A stretch of DNA of 64,000 nucleotides from CAYMEK01 sp964389305 (GTDB lineage: Bacteria > Spirochaetota > Spirochaetia > SZUA-6 > DRHE01): assembly GCA_964389305.1 (NCBI GenBank), contig CAYMEK010000003.1, positions 51,316 through 115,315 on the forward strand, read 5' to 3'. Every line of letters begins with the position of its first letter. The stretch's first letter is position 1. The notes below the pieces were generated by a model, which was not told where the DNA came from, ran no database searches, and saw nothing but the letters and a program-made list of their open reading frames with translations. Of the stretch, positions 9,201 through 17,790 are shown piece after piece. A program made the position numbers and the translations under genes.

Positions 9201-9525
9201 GGCTCTCTCCCGCCGGAGTGGAGAGAAAGCTGCCGGCCGCGCCGTCTCCCACTTCGAGCCAAAACGGATCGAGATGTACGGTTACGGCGAGCTCCGCCCC
9301 CGACATCCTGACCGCGTCTTCCATCTGTTCGGCCTCGACGGCAACGGTGGGAAACTCTATCCTGTCGACAACAAAGGTCTCTTCAGGGGCAAAATCCCCC
9401 CGCACGGTGGAGCAGAGTCGCAGCACGTTCTCCCGCACCAGTGCGATTCGGATGTTGATGCCGTCGCCGGAGGCCTCGATCCCATTTTTGAAGATTTTGT
9501 ACCCGTCAATGGATTTCAATCTCAT
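6274..9525 (-). CDS. Glycoside hydrolase family 31 (alpha-glucosidase/alpha-xylosidase type) with extra C-terminal domain
   Basis: The 1083-residue enzyme has an N-terminal beta-sandwich (about 1-240), a TIM barrel (about 250-600), the proximal and distal C-terminal sheets, and an additional domain of roughly 270 residues. The barrel carries the GH31 nucleophile in 'WTDMGE' (Asp402) and the acid/base in 'WSGDIDP' (Asp470). No signal peptide is present, so it should act on imported oligosaccharides in the cytoplasm. It follows the sugar-binding protein gene in the ABC operon, separated by a strong hairpin. Family activity covers alpha-glucosides, alpha-xylosides and alpha-galactosides; this one cannot be pinned down. 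Confidence 0.92.
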   Translation of the reverse strand: MRLKSIDGYKIFKNGIEASGDGINIRIALVRENVLRLCSTVRGDFAPEETFVVDRIEFPTVAVEAEQMEDAVRMSGAELAVTVHLDPFWLEVGDGAAGSFLSTPAGESLEWSGEKATQRFDLPNGVRVYGLGQGTERALDLRDRERRMWQQWDGFRYNGNGGIPFMVSSQGYGLLLNSSWASRFAIGRARPAESTVRAKPQGPWKADQPSGEGHPQRFAVLTEGGDLDLFVIRGPDYRRIIEGYAWLTGLPPLPPKWALGWIQSKNRYKSQEQLLQVGREYRRRNIPCDALVIDWCWFELFGSLEWVRRYWPDPAGMARELNASGFHILQAQHPYMHPASPHFKEFNDHGYLISWDPAEVPDNWPPDGIRHAVDFSNPEARRLWWRKIEPLFRQGIEGYWTDMGELETHPPGCSPHHGGPREKVHNIYSTLWTKALYEGQRSMSDRRVFCLARTAYAGIQRYGAALWSGDIDPSWEVLEDQVVIGQQVCLSGQPYWTTDIGGFMTTELYQPELYVRWLQWGAFCPVFRTHGTRPENEPWSFGPEAEQITAECIRRRYRLMPYIYSLAYETSQSGLSMMRAMMVEFPEDREAAVRDHQFMFGPFILVAPVTGKGVREKKVWLPAGRWYGYYDDRKYVGPREVSEPAPLWKIPLFVRGGSIIPMGRAALHTGEGPLDPLILHIYPGRDARFSLYEDDGLTYSYEKGARTLTEISYAEESRTVEISAARGEFSGFPAGRSVELIVHDCACPETVRVNQKTLDPGAWRYVRAGRRLEIRVDRRAAAERLVVELQGEEHSRDDGGPPSGAPVFAGCDLEGLDPQAAGHILRVYLDNTGGKEGAGGKTLVRMPLGWSCEALDGRQFNLAAGERSIQRFRLTAGGECFTAESMASVGIRSPRGQESRKIRLGSGWATWWTLAGPYRTDGPEGFDTVYAPERSGDVSQENLEPGTEAVFFRGFECFGYVNLEKIFAPRDITEMVAAAAEYKLCYASCSAESPEQQECLLQLMGEDRFKVWINGRLLAVVSECGARPVEYPVRLRKGSNRVLLKCTQDAHREWNDRSWGFFFRFADEERKPLKDVIYSCQTK

Positions 9526-9544
9526 AGTAGGACCTCTTGTACCT

Positions 9545-9579
9545 CCACAGGGGCCGTTCGATAATGACGGCCCCTGTGG
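9545..9579 (-). terminator. Strong hairpin between binding-protein gene and GH31 gene
   Basis: A perfect 13-bp stem (CCACAGGGGCCGT / ACGGCCCCTGTGG) with a 9-nt loop lies in the 90-bp gap inside the operon. It lacks a U-tract. Such structures often protect the upstream binding-protein mRNA and reduce downstream expression, giving excess binding protein. Confidence 0.65.
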
Positions 9580-9615
9580 AACTCATACCCGGCGGAAATC
9601 CGGTTCTCTTCGCCG

Positions 9616-10860
9616 CTAACCGGTGATCTCCTTCACCCGCGCGGCCGCATCTTTCAGCGCCTGCTGCGGGGTTTTTACTCCTGTCAAGGCTTCCTGCAGG
9701 GCGGTGTAGATCGCCGCCGAGATTTGGGGCCATTTCGGATGAGGGCCCCTGGGGGCGGCGTACTTCATTTGCTCCAGCAGCACGTCGAACACCGGGTCCC
9801 CCTGCCAGTAGGGGGCGCTTTCGGCTATCTTGGGCATGAGCGGCAGGGTGCCGAAGGCCTGCCAGAAATCGGCGACCCTCTCAGGGCTGTACAGCCATTC
9901 TATGAAGGTCCAGGCCGCCTGCACATTCCCCCCCTTGATGATGCCGATATCGACTCCCCCCATGGCCGAAGCCTGTTTCTTGCGCCCGGGAAGGACCGCC
10001 ACCTTCCAGTTCAGATTCGGTACCTCGTCCCTGATGGGCTTCACGCACCAGGGACCGTTGATCATCATGGCCGCCTGCTCGTTCTGGAACTGCGGCCGCA
10101 CGCCGGACCACTGGTCCATGTTGACGATTTCCTTCGACACATAGCCTTTTTTCATCCAATCGACCCAAAGCTGCAACGCCTCTACCGCTTCTGGGCTGTC
10201 CAGGTGGAAGATATCCCCGCCGTTTTGCTGCAGGAAGGGCAGCCATTGGAAGGTTCCTTCCTCGGAAGCCACCGCACAGACGGACAGGCCGAACACACCG
10301 CCCTTGGTGAGCCTGGCGGCGTAGTCGGTTAGCTGCTCCCAGGTCTTCGGCGGCTTATTGGGATCGAGACCGGCGGCGTTGAACAGGTCCACGTTGTAGA
10401 AGAGCACCAGCGTGTTGGTTTCGAAAGGAATGCCGTACTGCTTTCCCTCCCATCTGCAGGACTGCCAGGGTCCGGGATAGAAGTCTTTTTCCCCGTATTC
10501 CCACCCCGCGATTCGGTCATCCAGGACTTCGAAGGCGCCCATGTCGATGTAGGCGGCGTAGTCCGGGTTGTCCACCAGCACGCAGTCCGGCGGGGTCCCC
10601 CCGGCCATGGCTACTGTGAGCTGTCTTTTCAGCTCGGCGAAGGGGATGAACTTCGCCTCGATCTTGATCTTGTCCTGAGCCTGGTTGAACTTGTCGATGT
10701 ACGGATACAAGCCCGGATTGTCGAGGGGCACATAGGACCAGAACTCCACGGTGCCCGCTGCCTCCCCTGCTTCCTGCTCGCCTGTGGCGAACAGGCTGGC
10801 AGCGGAGCCGAGGACGAGAAACACAGCCAGCAGCAGCAACAGAACCTTTCTGTTTTTCAT
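9616..10860 (-). CDS. Sugar ABC transporter substrate-binding protein (family 1, MalE-like)
   Basis: The 414-residue extracytoplasmic protein begins with a signal peptide (LLLLLAVFLVLGSAASLFA) and then 'TGEQEAGEA', a linker style common in spirochaetes. The mature part has 'GTVEFWSYVPLDNPGLYPYI' and 'MINGPWCVKPI', as in oligosaccharide-binding SBP_bac_1 proteins. The start at 10860 is preceded by GGAGGG; a longer frame running upstream to 11355 overlaps the permease gene and is not real. It delivers sugar to the two permeases encoded just upstream. No ATPase gene is in this operon, so a shared MsmX/MsiK-like ATPase is expected elsewhere. Confidence 0.93.
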   Translation of the reverse strand: MKNRKVLLLLLAVFLVLGSAASLFATGEQEAGEAAGTVEFWSYVPLDNPGLYPYIDKFNQAQDKIKIEAKFIPFAELKRQLTVAMAGGTPPDCVLVDNPDYAAYIDMGAFEVLDDRIAGWEYGEKDFYPGPWQSCRWEGKQYGIPFETNTLVLFYNVDLFNAAGLDPNKPPKTWEQLTDYAARLTKGGVFGLSVCAVASEEGTFQWLPFLQQNGGDIFHLDSPEAVEALQLWVDWMKKGYVSKEIVNMDQWSGVRPQFQNEQAAMMINGPWCVKPIRDEVPNLNWKVAVLPGRKKQASAMGGVDIGIIKGGNVQAAWTFIEWLYSPERVADFWQAFGTLPLMPKIAESAPYWQGDPVFDVLLEQMKYAAPRGPHPKWPQISAAIYTALQEALTGVKTPQQALKDAAARVKEITG

Positions 10861-10967
10861 GATAACCCTCCTTAGGTTTGGTTTAATGAATCGGGTGAGC
10901 CAATCTACCCGATTGATTCCTCGATCCGGCCGTTCACCTGCTCTCGGACGGCCCACGCCCAAGCACC

Positions 10968-11783
10968 TCAATCCTTCACCCCGCCGACCGTCAGCCCCCA
11001 TTTGATGTATCTCTGGAAGAATATAAAGACCACCACCACCGGCACAATGGCGAATACGGAGCTGGCCATCAGGCTGTTGTAGCGGATGCCGTACTGCCCG
11101 ATGGCGTTGTAGATGCCGATAGTCACAGGCTGCATCTCGTTTCTGGACAGAAAGGTCAGGGCGTAGACAAACTCCCCCCAGGAAAAAAGAAAGCTCAATA
11201 TGGCGGCGGATATGATTCCCGGCAGTGCGAGAGGAAGGATGATGCGCACCATGGCGGTTCGAAAGGAGCAGCCGTCGATGCGGGCGGCGTCTTCCAGGGT
11301 CTTGGGTATCTTTACAAAGTACGGCCTGAGTATCAACACCACGAAGGGAAGCCACTGCATCACGTTGGCGAAGATCACGCTCAAGAAGGTGTCGAGAAGG
11401 CCGATTTTCCCGAAGATGATGAACAGGGGAAGCACCAGCGATACGTCCGGCAGCAACTGGGAGACCAGCAGGATGAGAAGAAAGAACTTCAAGCCCCTGA
11501 TCTTGAAGCGGGCCAGTCCGTATCCGGCTAAAACTCCCAGGACCACCGTTATGCTCATGGCGGAAAAGGCAATCACCAGGCTGTTTCGCAGGTACTTGCC
11601 CATGGCCAGCTTGGTCAGCACTTCATGGTAGGCGGTGAAGGTAGGATGTCGGCTCATCAGGATGGGCGGGGAGGTCATGACCTCGGAAGGGGGCTTGATC
11701 GAGGTCATCAGCATCCAGTAGAAGGGGAAAAGCAGCAAGGCCATGATGAGCAGGCTGGCTGCGGTGAGTGCCGCCTTTTTCAC
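10968..11783 (-). CDS. Sugar ABC transporter permease (MalG-like)
   Basis: The 271-residue inner-membrane protein has six predicted helices and the EAA loop 'EDAARIDGCSFRTAMVRIIL', which contacts the ATPase. It pairs with the MalF-like permease whose stop codon lies 4 nt upstream. The start is a GTG whose nearest Shine-Dalgarno-like GGAGG directly abuts it, so translation probably depends on coupling with the upstream gene. Type I sugar importer of the CUT1 class. Confidence 0.92.
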   Translation of the reverse strand: MKKAALTAASLLIMALLLFPFYWMLMTSIKPPSEVMTSPPILMSRHPTFTAYHEVLTKLAMGKYLRNSLVIAFSAMSITVVLGVLAGYGLARFKIRGLKFFLLILLVSQLLPDVSLVLPLFIIFGKIGLLDTFLSVIFANVMQWLPFVVLILRPYFVKIPKTLEDAARIDGCSFRTAMVRIILPLALPGIISAAILSFLFSWGEFVYALTFLSRNEMQPVTIGIYNAIGQYGIRYNSLMASSVFAIVPVVVVFIFFQRYIKWGLTVGGVKD

Positions 11784-11787
11784 CTCC

Positions 11788-12696
11788 TCATCCCTCCATC
11801 AGCTCTTCCCCGCTCACCAGGACCAGGTATACCGATATGACGGCGAGCAGGATCAACAGCAACAGCACGTTCGCAGCCGCACCCTGGCCGAACTCGAAGA
11901 AGGAGAACGAGAGCTTGTAGGCCTGGATCGGCAGCACCGTGGTGGCGTTCACAGGCCCTCCGCCGGTCATGGCATAGATGAGCCCGAATATCTTGAAAGT
12001 GTAGATGAATCCTAAAAGCAGCACGATCATGATCGTAGAGCTGAGCAGGGGCAGGGTAAGATAGCGGAACCTTTTCAGGGGACCGGCACCGTCAATGGCC
12101 GCCGCCTCATACAAAGAGGGGGATATGGCGGCGATTCCCGGCGCCAGGAGCATGGTATTGAAGGAGATGCCGATCCAGATATTGGCAAACATCACACCCG
12201 CCAGGGCCGTCTTCGGCTCCGCCAGCCAGGCGATCCCTTTATCCAGCACGTGCAGCCGTATCAGCAGCTCGTTGATCAAGCCGAAATCACCGCTCAACAG
12301 CCACTTGAACAGGACGCTCACCACCACCGTCGGAATCATGAGGGTGACCAGCAGCAGGCCCCGGAAGAATCCGGCCAGGGGAAACCTGAGATTGAAAAAC
12401 AGGGCCAGGGCGAAGCCGATGGTGAACTGGAAGAAGATGCAGCCCAGAGTGAAAACGAAAGAGTTTTTCAATACCTGAAGGAAGACCGGATCTTTCACCA
12501 CCCTGATATAGTTTTTCAGACCGAGGAACTCCTTGGACCGCGCCAGGAGCGTGGCCGAGCTTACCTCCTGAAAGCTCAACACCAGGTTAAAGACCAGCGG
12601 ATAGCCGACCATTACGATGAGATAGAGAAAAGCAGGAGCGAGCCACAGGTAGCCCACCGCCTGCTCCTTCTGTAGGAGCTTCAGCTTCACTGCCAC
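11788..12696 (-). CDS. Sugar ABC transporter permease (MalF-like)
   Basis: The 302-residue permease has six helices and an EAA motif ('YEAAAIDGAGPLKRFRYLTL'). It starts at GTG 12696 behind a GGAGGACA ribosome site and is the first gene of the minus-strand operon permease-permease-binding protein-GH31. It faces the divergent LacI gene across 237 bp containing a perfect operator palindrome. It imports an oligosaccharide that the GH31 enzyme presumably cleaves. Confidence 0.92.
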   Translation of the reverse strand: MAVKLKLLQKEQAVGYLWLAPAFLYLIVMVGYPLVFNLVLSFQEVSSATLLARSKEFLGLKNYIRVVKDPVFLQVLKNSFVFTLGCIFFQFTIGFALALFFNLRFPLAGFFRGLLLVTLMIPTVVVSVLFKWLLSGDFGLINELLIRLHVLDKGIAWLAEPKTALAGVMFANIWIGISFNTMLLAPGIAAISPSLYEAAAIDGAGPLKRFRYLTLPLLSSTIMIVLLLGFIYTFKIFGLIYAMTGGGPVNATTVLPIQAYKLSFSFFEFGQGAAANVLLLLILLAVISVYLVLVSGEELMEG

Positions 12697-12821
12697 TGTC
12701 CTCCTGCCGCTGGCCTCCCGCCACTGTCCGGCTCGTCACGAAAACGCCGGCTTCTTCCCGGTGGCATCCTGGAACCACGCGGCTACGGAGATGAAATGGA
12801 TAGCCCGTGACCTTTCACATG

Positions 12822-12843
12822 ATATGATAAACGTTTATCATAT
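12822..12843. promoter_or_regulatory. Perfect 22-bp palindrome, LacI-family operator
   Basis: Eleven-base arms centred on AACGTT (left arm ATATGATAAAC) form an uninterrupted palindrome with the central CG pair typical of LacI/GalR sites. It lies between the divergent permease and lacI genes. A TTGACA on the minus strand (12855-12860) just beyond it suggests that bound repressor would cover the promoter of the transporter operon. Confidence 0.8.
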
Positions 12844-12933
12844 ATTACAGGCCATGTCAACACCCGCGGAACAGGTTCAGTACTTTCCCCTTGAAGACCA
12901 GGTAAATCGAGGTACAATTAGGGGGATGCAGGT

Positions 12934-14037
12934 ATGAGGGTAACCCAAAAGCATATCGCAAGAGCGTTGAACGTATCTTCCATTACCGTGCACCGGGCCC
13001 TGAACAACTCCGGATACGTGTCCAAGGCGCTCAAAGAAAAAATATTGGACTACGCCAAAAGGGTTAACTACATCCCCCACAAGGCTTCCCAGGTCCTGGT
13101 ACGGAACAGGATACGCAAGATCGCCGTCTTCTCTTCCGAAGAGCCGAAATATTTCTGGAACGACGTGAGGACGGGAATACGCATCGCCTCGCAACAGATA
13201 CAGCCCTTCGATTTCCAGGTGCGCTACTGCATGATACCGGGGGCCGATTCCGGACTGTATCTGTCCAGGCTGGAGGAGGTAATCGCGGACGGAGTCGACG
13301 CGATGGCCGTGGTCAACCAGTGGATCTATGATATGAACAGCATTATCGGTTGCCTGGAAAGCCGGGATGTTCCCTACATCACCGTAAATATCGACGCCCC
13401 GGAGAGCGGGAGACTCTGTTTCATCGGCCCCGACTACCCGGCTGGCGGCAGATTGGCGGCGGAGTTCATAGGGAAAGCCCTGACCTTCAAGGAGAATCCC
13501 CGTGTGCTGGTGATCAATAAAACTGCGGACATGCGGATGCGCTCGAACGCTCCCGATATCAACCGCCAGAGACTACACGGGTTCTTGAACGAGCTGGGAG
13601 AGCAGTTCGGCCGGATCGACTGCCGGGTCAGGATAGTGGGCGCGGTGAGCGGATCGGAGTCGATCGAGCGAGACATAGAGGAAATCGTACGGCCGGCAGT
13701 GGGCGCAGTCGATGCCATCTATTTGATCCCACCCTTTAACAGGCAGTTCGTACGCGTGATGGAGAAGTTGAAGTTGGCGGGGAAATTGATCGTCGTTCTC
13801 CACGATCTGGATCCTCATACGAACCACTATCTGGCCGAGAAATGGGTTACGGCGGTGATCTATCAAAATCCGATATTGCAGGGTTACTACGCGGTGAAAG
13901 TTCTCGAAGACATCCTGGAGTCGGGTCGCCCGCCCGAAAACGTACATATTCCTATCGTTCACAGCCTGATCTTGAACGAGAACAGGGACCTGTACCGCAA
14001 CCACTATCTGTTCACCCAAATGAGCGAAAAAAGGTAG
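12934..14037 (+). CDS. LacI-family transcriptional regulator
   Basis: The 367-residue protein has an N-terminal LacI helix-turn-helix and hinge ('QKHIARALNVSSITVHRALN', then 'RVNYIPHKAS') followed by a periplasmic-binding-protein-like sensor (about 65-345) that would bind a sugar. The recognition helix has His where many family members have Ser/Arg, which fits a non-standard operator. It most likely binds the 22-bp palindrome 90 bp upstream and controls both its own gene and the divergent sugar importer. The dehydrogenase-kinase genes downstream on the same strand may belong to the same regulon. Confidence 0.92.
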   Translation: MRVTQKHIARALNVSSITVHRALNNSGYVSKALKEKILDYAKRVNYIPHKASQVLVRNRIRKIAVFSSEEPKYFWNDVRTGIRIASQQIQPFDFQVRYCMIPGADSGLYLSRLEEVIADGVDAMAVVNQWIYDMNSIIGCLESRDVPYITVNIDAPESGRLCFIGPDYPAGGRLAAEFIGKALTFKENPRVLVINKTADMRMRSNAPDINRQRLHGFLNELGEQFGRIDCRVRIVGAVSGSESIERDIEEIVRPAVGAVDAIYLIPPFNRQFVRVMEKLKLAGKLIVVLHDLDPHTNHYLAEKWVTAVIYQNPILQGYYAVKVLEDILESGRPPENVHIPIVHSLILNENRDLYRNHYLFTQMSEKR

Positions 14038-14164
14038 CAGGCAGGGTGCCCAGAAAGCAGACTTCAACTTAGCGAGTTTTGTTATTTGTTATTGACTTTT
14101 ACCCCACAAGCATGATAACCAGAGATAAACAAAAGGAATGGATAGAATATACAGGCGGTATTAG

Positions 14165-15202
14165 ATGGGGAATGAGAAGATCGGTGTTTGCGTGATAGGA
14201 GCCGGCCGTGCCGGCATGCTCCATGCGAACAACTTCGCCCGCAGGATTTCCGGAGCCAGGCTGGAAGCCGTGGCCGATCCTCGCGAGTCTATCGCGAAAA
14301 AAGCGCACAGGGAGCTGGAAATCAATACCCACTATCTCGACTACCGCCGGGCTTTGGAGCAAAAGAGCATAGACGCAGTGGTGATCGCAACCCCCACCAC
14401 CTACCACCGGGAAATCGCAGTTGCGGCCGCTCAGGCCAAGAAGCACATACTGTGCGAAAAGCCTATGGCTATGAGCGTGGGGGAATGCGAGGAAATGATC
14501 GCCGCTGCTAGGCACAACCGTGTGCTGCTGCAAATCGGATTCATGAGACGTTTCGATCCCAGCTTTCAGGAGGCCTGGGAAAGCGCTCGACGGGGGGACA
14601 TCGGGGACATTGTCCTTATCAAGTCCCTGACCCACGGGCCCAGCGTACCGCAGCAGTGGCAATACGACATTCGGGCAAGCAACGGAGCGCTGGCGGAGGT
14701 GAACAGCCATGATATCGACACGTTGCGCTGGTTCACAGGAAGTGAGTTCAAGGAGGTATACGCCCTGGCCGGCAACTACCGCTGCCCCGAGGTACGGACC
14801 GAGTATCCCGATTTCTACGACAATGTTTCCATGATCGCCTCATTTGCCAACAACATGCAGGGGTTCATAGATGGAGCCGTGTCTGTAGGCTATGGATACG
14901 ACTCCCGGGTGGAAATACTCGGTACTGCCGGAGTCCTTTTCATTGGCCGGATCGAGCAGAGCGCCACGCTCACCTGCTCGAAAAAAAGGGGAATAACCCG
15001 GCCTTTCGTGAAAAGCTGGCGGGAGCTGTTCAGACAGGCCTATACCGCCGAAGACGGGGAGTTCGTCCGGGCGATCCTCGAAAACCGGGCTCCCCGCGTG
15101 ACCGGACAGGACGGCAGGGCGGCGGTGCAGGTCGTCCAGGCCGGAAACATGTCCATCAGCGAGAAGAGGCCGGTGAAGATAACCGAGATCGGAGATCACT
15201 AG
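14165..15202 (+). CDS. Gfo/Idh/MocA-family NAD(P)-dependent sugar/inositol dehydrogenase
   Basis: The 345-residue protein has a Rossmann start 'IGVCVIGAGRAGMLHANNFA', the 'ILCEKPMAMS' EKP motif with the catalytic lysine, and 'EVNSHDIDTLRWFTGS' with the conserved His-Asp pair. This is close to myo-inositol 2-dehydrogenase-like members. It would oxidise or reduce a cyclic sugar or inositol. It is the first gene of a plus-strand set with an alcohol dehydrogenase and sugar kinase. A full-length relative of the broken copy at 1896-2459. Confidence 0.92.
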   Translation: MGNEKIGVCVIGAGRAGMLHANNFARRISGARLEAVADPRESIAKKAHRELEINTHYLDYRRALEQKSIDAVVIATPTTYHREIAVAAAQAKKHILCEKPMAMSVGECEEMIAAARHNRVLLQIGFMRRFDPSFQEAWESARRGDIGDIVLIKSLTHGPSVPQQWQYDIRASNGALAEVNSHDIDTLRWFTGSEFKEVYALAGNYRCPEVRTEYPDFYDNVSMIASFANNMQGFIDGAVSVGYGYDSRVEILGTAGVLFIGRIEQSATLTCSKKRGITRPFVKSWRELFRQAYTAEDGEFVRAILENRAPRVTGQDGRAAVQVVQAGNMSISEKRPVKITEIGDH

Positions 15203-15218
15203 AGAAACGGAGTTGCAG

Positions 15219-16262
15219 TTGCGTGCAGTCATATTGTATGGAAAAAACGACCTGCGGGTCGAAGAAACCGAAGTTCCGAAGATCGGGCCGCAGGAAATAC
15301 TTGTCAGGGTAGAGGCGGCGGCCATCTGCGGCTCCGACCTGAGAATGTTCAGGAACGGCTACGAGGGGGTGTCTCCCAACTCGCCCTTGATTCTAGGCCA
15401 CGAGCTGAGCGGCATAATAGAGAAGGCCGGCAGGGAGGTCCGCGGCTACCGCAAGGGCCTGCCTGTTACGGTTGCTCCGAATTTCGGCTGCGGGATCTGC
15501 GACGCCTGCGTCAGCGGTAACACGCAGCTCTGCGATCGCTACCAGGCTCTGGGAATACACGTAGACGGAGCCTTTGCCGAATACGTACGCATCCCGGGGG
15601 CAGCCGTACAGCAGGGAAACGTAGTCGGCATTCCTGAGGGAGTTTCCTTTGCAGCGGCCGCCCTGATAGAGCCTCTGTCCTGCGTATTCAACGGATCCAG
15701 CCGCTGCAAAATCGGCCCCGGCGACGTAGTCCTCATTATAGGGGCAGGCCCCATAGGATTGATGCACGCCAAGCTGGCTAGAATGGCCGGAGCCTCCCGG
15801 ATCATTCTCAACGATCTGAACGAGAGCCGACTCGAAACGGCCGTCAAGATAGTCAGCGGTCTCCTGGCGAGCCCGGGTGCGCTGACCGCCGAGAAGCTCC
15901 GCGGGCTCACAGGCGGACACGGGGTGGACGTATGCATCACGGCCTGCCCCTCCGGCCAGGCGCAGATCACGGCGCTGGAAGTGACGAATATAGGCGGTCG
16001 GGTCTTGTTCTTCGGAGGTCTGCCCAAGGACAAATCCCATGTTCCTCTAGATACCAATCTGATACACTACAAGCAGCTCGTAGTTACAGGAACGACCCGC
16101 TCGAGCCTGATCCAATACCGAAAAACCCTGAGGTTCGTGTCCGAGCGCCTGGTGGAAGTGGAAGACCTTATTACCGCCAGGCACGGTATCGAACAGGCTC
16201 TGGAGGCCTTTGTCCAAGCCGTTGAGGGAAAGGGCCTGAAGAACCTGATTACGTTCCGATGA
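15219..16262 (+). CDS. Zinc-dependent alcohol/polyol dehydrogenase (sorbitol/threonine dehydrogenase-like)
   Basis: The 347-residue MDR-type enzyme has the catalytic zinc residues ('CGSD', 'GHELSG'), the structural zinc loop 'FGCGICDACVSGNTQLCDR' and the Rossmann motif 'GAGPIGL'. It should interconvert a polyol and a ketose with NAD(P). I chose TTG 15219 because GGAG is 6-7 nt upstream and the protein then opens with the usual 'MRAVILYGK'; TTG 15213 is an alternative. It overlaps the kinase gene by 4 bp (ATGA), showing translational coupling. Polyol-to-ketose followed by phosphorylation is the inferred route. Confidence 0.9.
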   Translation: MRAVILYGKNDLRVEETEVPKIGPQEILVRVEAAAICGSDLRMFRNGYEGVSPNSPLILGHELSGIIEKAGREVRGYRKGLPVTVAPNFGCGICDACVSGNTQLCDRYQALGIHVDGAFAEYVRIPGAAVQQGNVVGIPEGVSFAAAALIEPLSCVFNGSSRCKIGPGDVVLIIGAGPIGLMHAKLARMAGASRIILNDLNESRLETAVKIVSGLLASPGALTAEKLRGLTGGHGVDVCITACPSGQAQITALEVTNIGGRVLFFGGLPKDKSHVPLDTNLIHYKQLVVTGTTRSSLIQYRKTLRFVSERLVEVEDLITARHGIEQALEAFVQAVEGKGLKNLITFR

Positions 16263-17785
16263 TGCTTATAGGGATCGACATAGGCACCCAGGGTACCAAG
16301 ACTGCCCTGTTCGATCGGGAAGGCGCCTGCCTGGCTACGGCCTTCCAGGAGTCCAGGCTGATGCGTCCGGCGCCGGGGGTCGTGGAGGAAGACCCGGAGG
16401 TACAGCTTCGCTCGGTGCTCGCAACCATCAAGGAATGCCTCCTCAAAGCCCAGGCGGACCCATCCTCGATAGCTGCTCTGGCCATCGACGGCCAGATGGC
16501 GGGGATCATCGGGGTGGACCGGGAGGGCCGAAACGTAACCCCCTACGATTCCTGGCTGGACACGCGCTGCGCCCCCTACATCGATCTCATGGACAGAGAA
16601 GCCGGAGAGGAGGTCATTCGCAAGGCAGGGGCGGCGCCCAGCTTCAATCACGGTCCGAAGATTCTCTGGTGGATGAAGGAACGTCCTCAGGTGTTCCGCT
16701 CGATCCGGGCCTTCGTCACTCCAGCCGGGTATGCCGCCATGAGACTGTGCGGCTTGAAGGCGAAGCAGGCGTTCATGGACAAGAGCTATCTGCACTTCTC
16801 AGGATTTGCGGACAATGCCCGCGGAAACTGGGATTCCGGACTCTGCCGCCACTTCGGCCTCGACAGCGGGATTCTGCCCCGCATCGTGGATTCGCACAGG
16901 CCGGTGGGAGAGCTTACCGCCGAGATGGCCGGGAAGTGCGGTCTGAGAGCTGGCACCACCGTGGTCGCAGGCTGCGGGGATACGGCGGCCAGCTTCCTGG
17001 CCTGCGGAGCCACCCAGGAGGGGATCTGCGTAGACGTGGCCGGAACCGCCTCTGTATTCGCTTCCACGACCGCAGGGATGAGCCCCGATCTGGAAAACAG
17101 GACCCTGGCCTGCGGCCAATCCGCCACCCCCGGCCTGTGGCACCCTTACGCTTATATCAACGGCGGCGGGATGAATCTGGAGTGGTTCCGCAGCGAAATC
17201 GCCGGTCTCAATCAGAATCAATCGAAGGAAGAGAGCTTCGAGGCGCTCAACCGGGCGCTGGAACGCATCAGCCCGCGCAGCGACGATCCCCTGTTTATTC
17301 CTCACCTGGGCGGCCGGGTCTGCCCGAGCCGGCCGTCTCTGCGAGGCGCCTGGCTCGGGTTGACTTGGTCCCACACGCAAGGGCACCTGTATCGAGCGGT
17401 ACTGGAAGGGGTCGCTCTGGAATATGGCATCTACCTCGAAATCCTTGGCTCGCTTTACTCTGGATTCAAGCCCAAAGAAGTACGCATCACCGGGGGCGGA
17501 GGCAAGAGTTCGGCCTGGAATCACCTCAAGGCCGATGTTCTCGGGGTGCCCGTCGTGCGGCTAACCAGGGACGAGGGGGCTCCTCTGGGAGCCGCGCTGC
17601 TGGCCGGCTTCGGAGCGGGAGTCTTCCGGGACCTGGCAGCAGCGGCGGGATCATGGGTCGAAACGGGTGAGGTGGTCCAACCGCAAGGGCAAAACCACGA
17701 GCTGTACCGGCGGCGCATCCGGCAGTACCGGACGTTCATGGACGGCCTGGCCGCTTTGCATCAATCGATGGATAGGAAGGAGTAA
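16259..17785 (+). CDS. FGGY-family carbohydrate kinase (xylulokinase-like)
   Basis: The 508-residue kinase has the FGGY N-terminal phosphate motif 'IGIDIGTQGTKTALFD', the substrate segment 'DGQMAGIIGVD' and the C-terminal ATP motif 'ITGGGGKSSAWNHLKADVLG'. The Gln-Met pair resembles xylulokinase ('GQMHG'), but His is replaced by Ala, so the sugar may differ. It overlaps the dehydrogenase gene and precedes the aldehyde oxidoreductase by 5 bp. It phosphorylates the ketose made by the dehydrogenases. Confidence 0.9.
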   Translation: MMLIGIDIGTQGTKTALFDREGACLATAFQESRLMRPAPGVVEEDPEVQLRSVLATIKECLLKAQADPSSIAALAIDGQMAGIIGVDREGRNVTPYDSWLDTRCAPYIDLMDREAGEEVIRKAGAAPSFNHGPKILWWMKERPQVFRSIRAFVTPAGYAAMRLCGLKAKQAFMDKSYLHFSGFADNARGNWDSGLCRHFGLDSGILPRIVDSHRPVGELTAEMAGKCGLRAGTTVVAGCGDTAASFLACGATQEGICVDVAGTASVFASTTAGMSPDLENRTLACGQSATPGLWHPYAYINGGGMNLEWFRSEIAGLNQNQSKEESFEALNRALERISPRSDDPLFIPHLGGRVCPSRPSLRGAWLGLTWSHTQGHLYRAVLEGVALEYGIYLEILGSLYSGFKPKEVRITGGGGKSSAWNHLKADVLGVPVVRLTRDEGAPLGAALLAGFGAGVFRDLAAAAGSWVETGEVVQPQGQNHELYRRRIRQYRTFMDGLAALHQSMDRKE

Positions 17786-17790
17786 GATCC

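Noticed and set aside
9616..11355. 579-residue version of the binding protein
   Set aside because: The extra 165 residues overlap the permease gene and lack homology; the signal peptide and ribosome site place the start at 10860.
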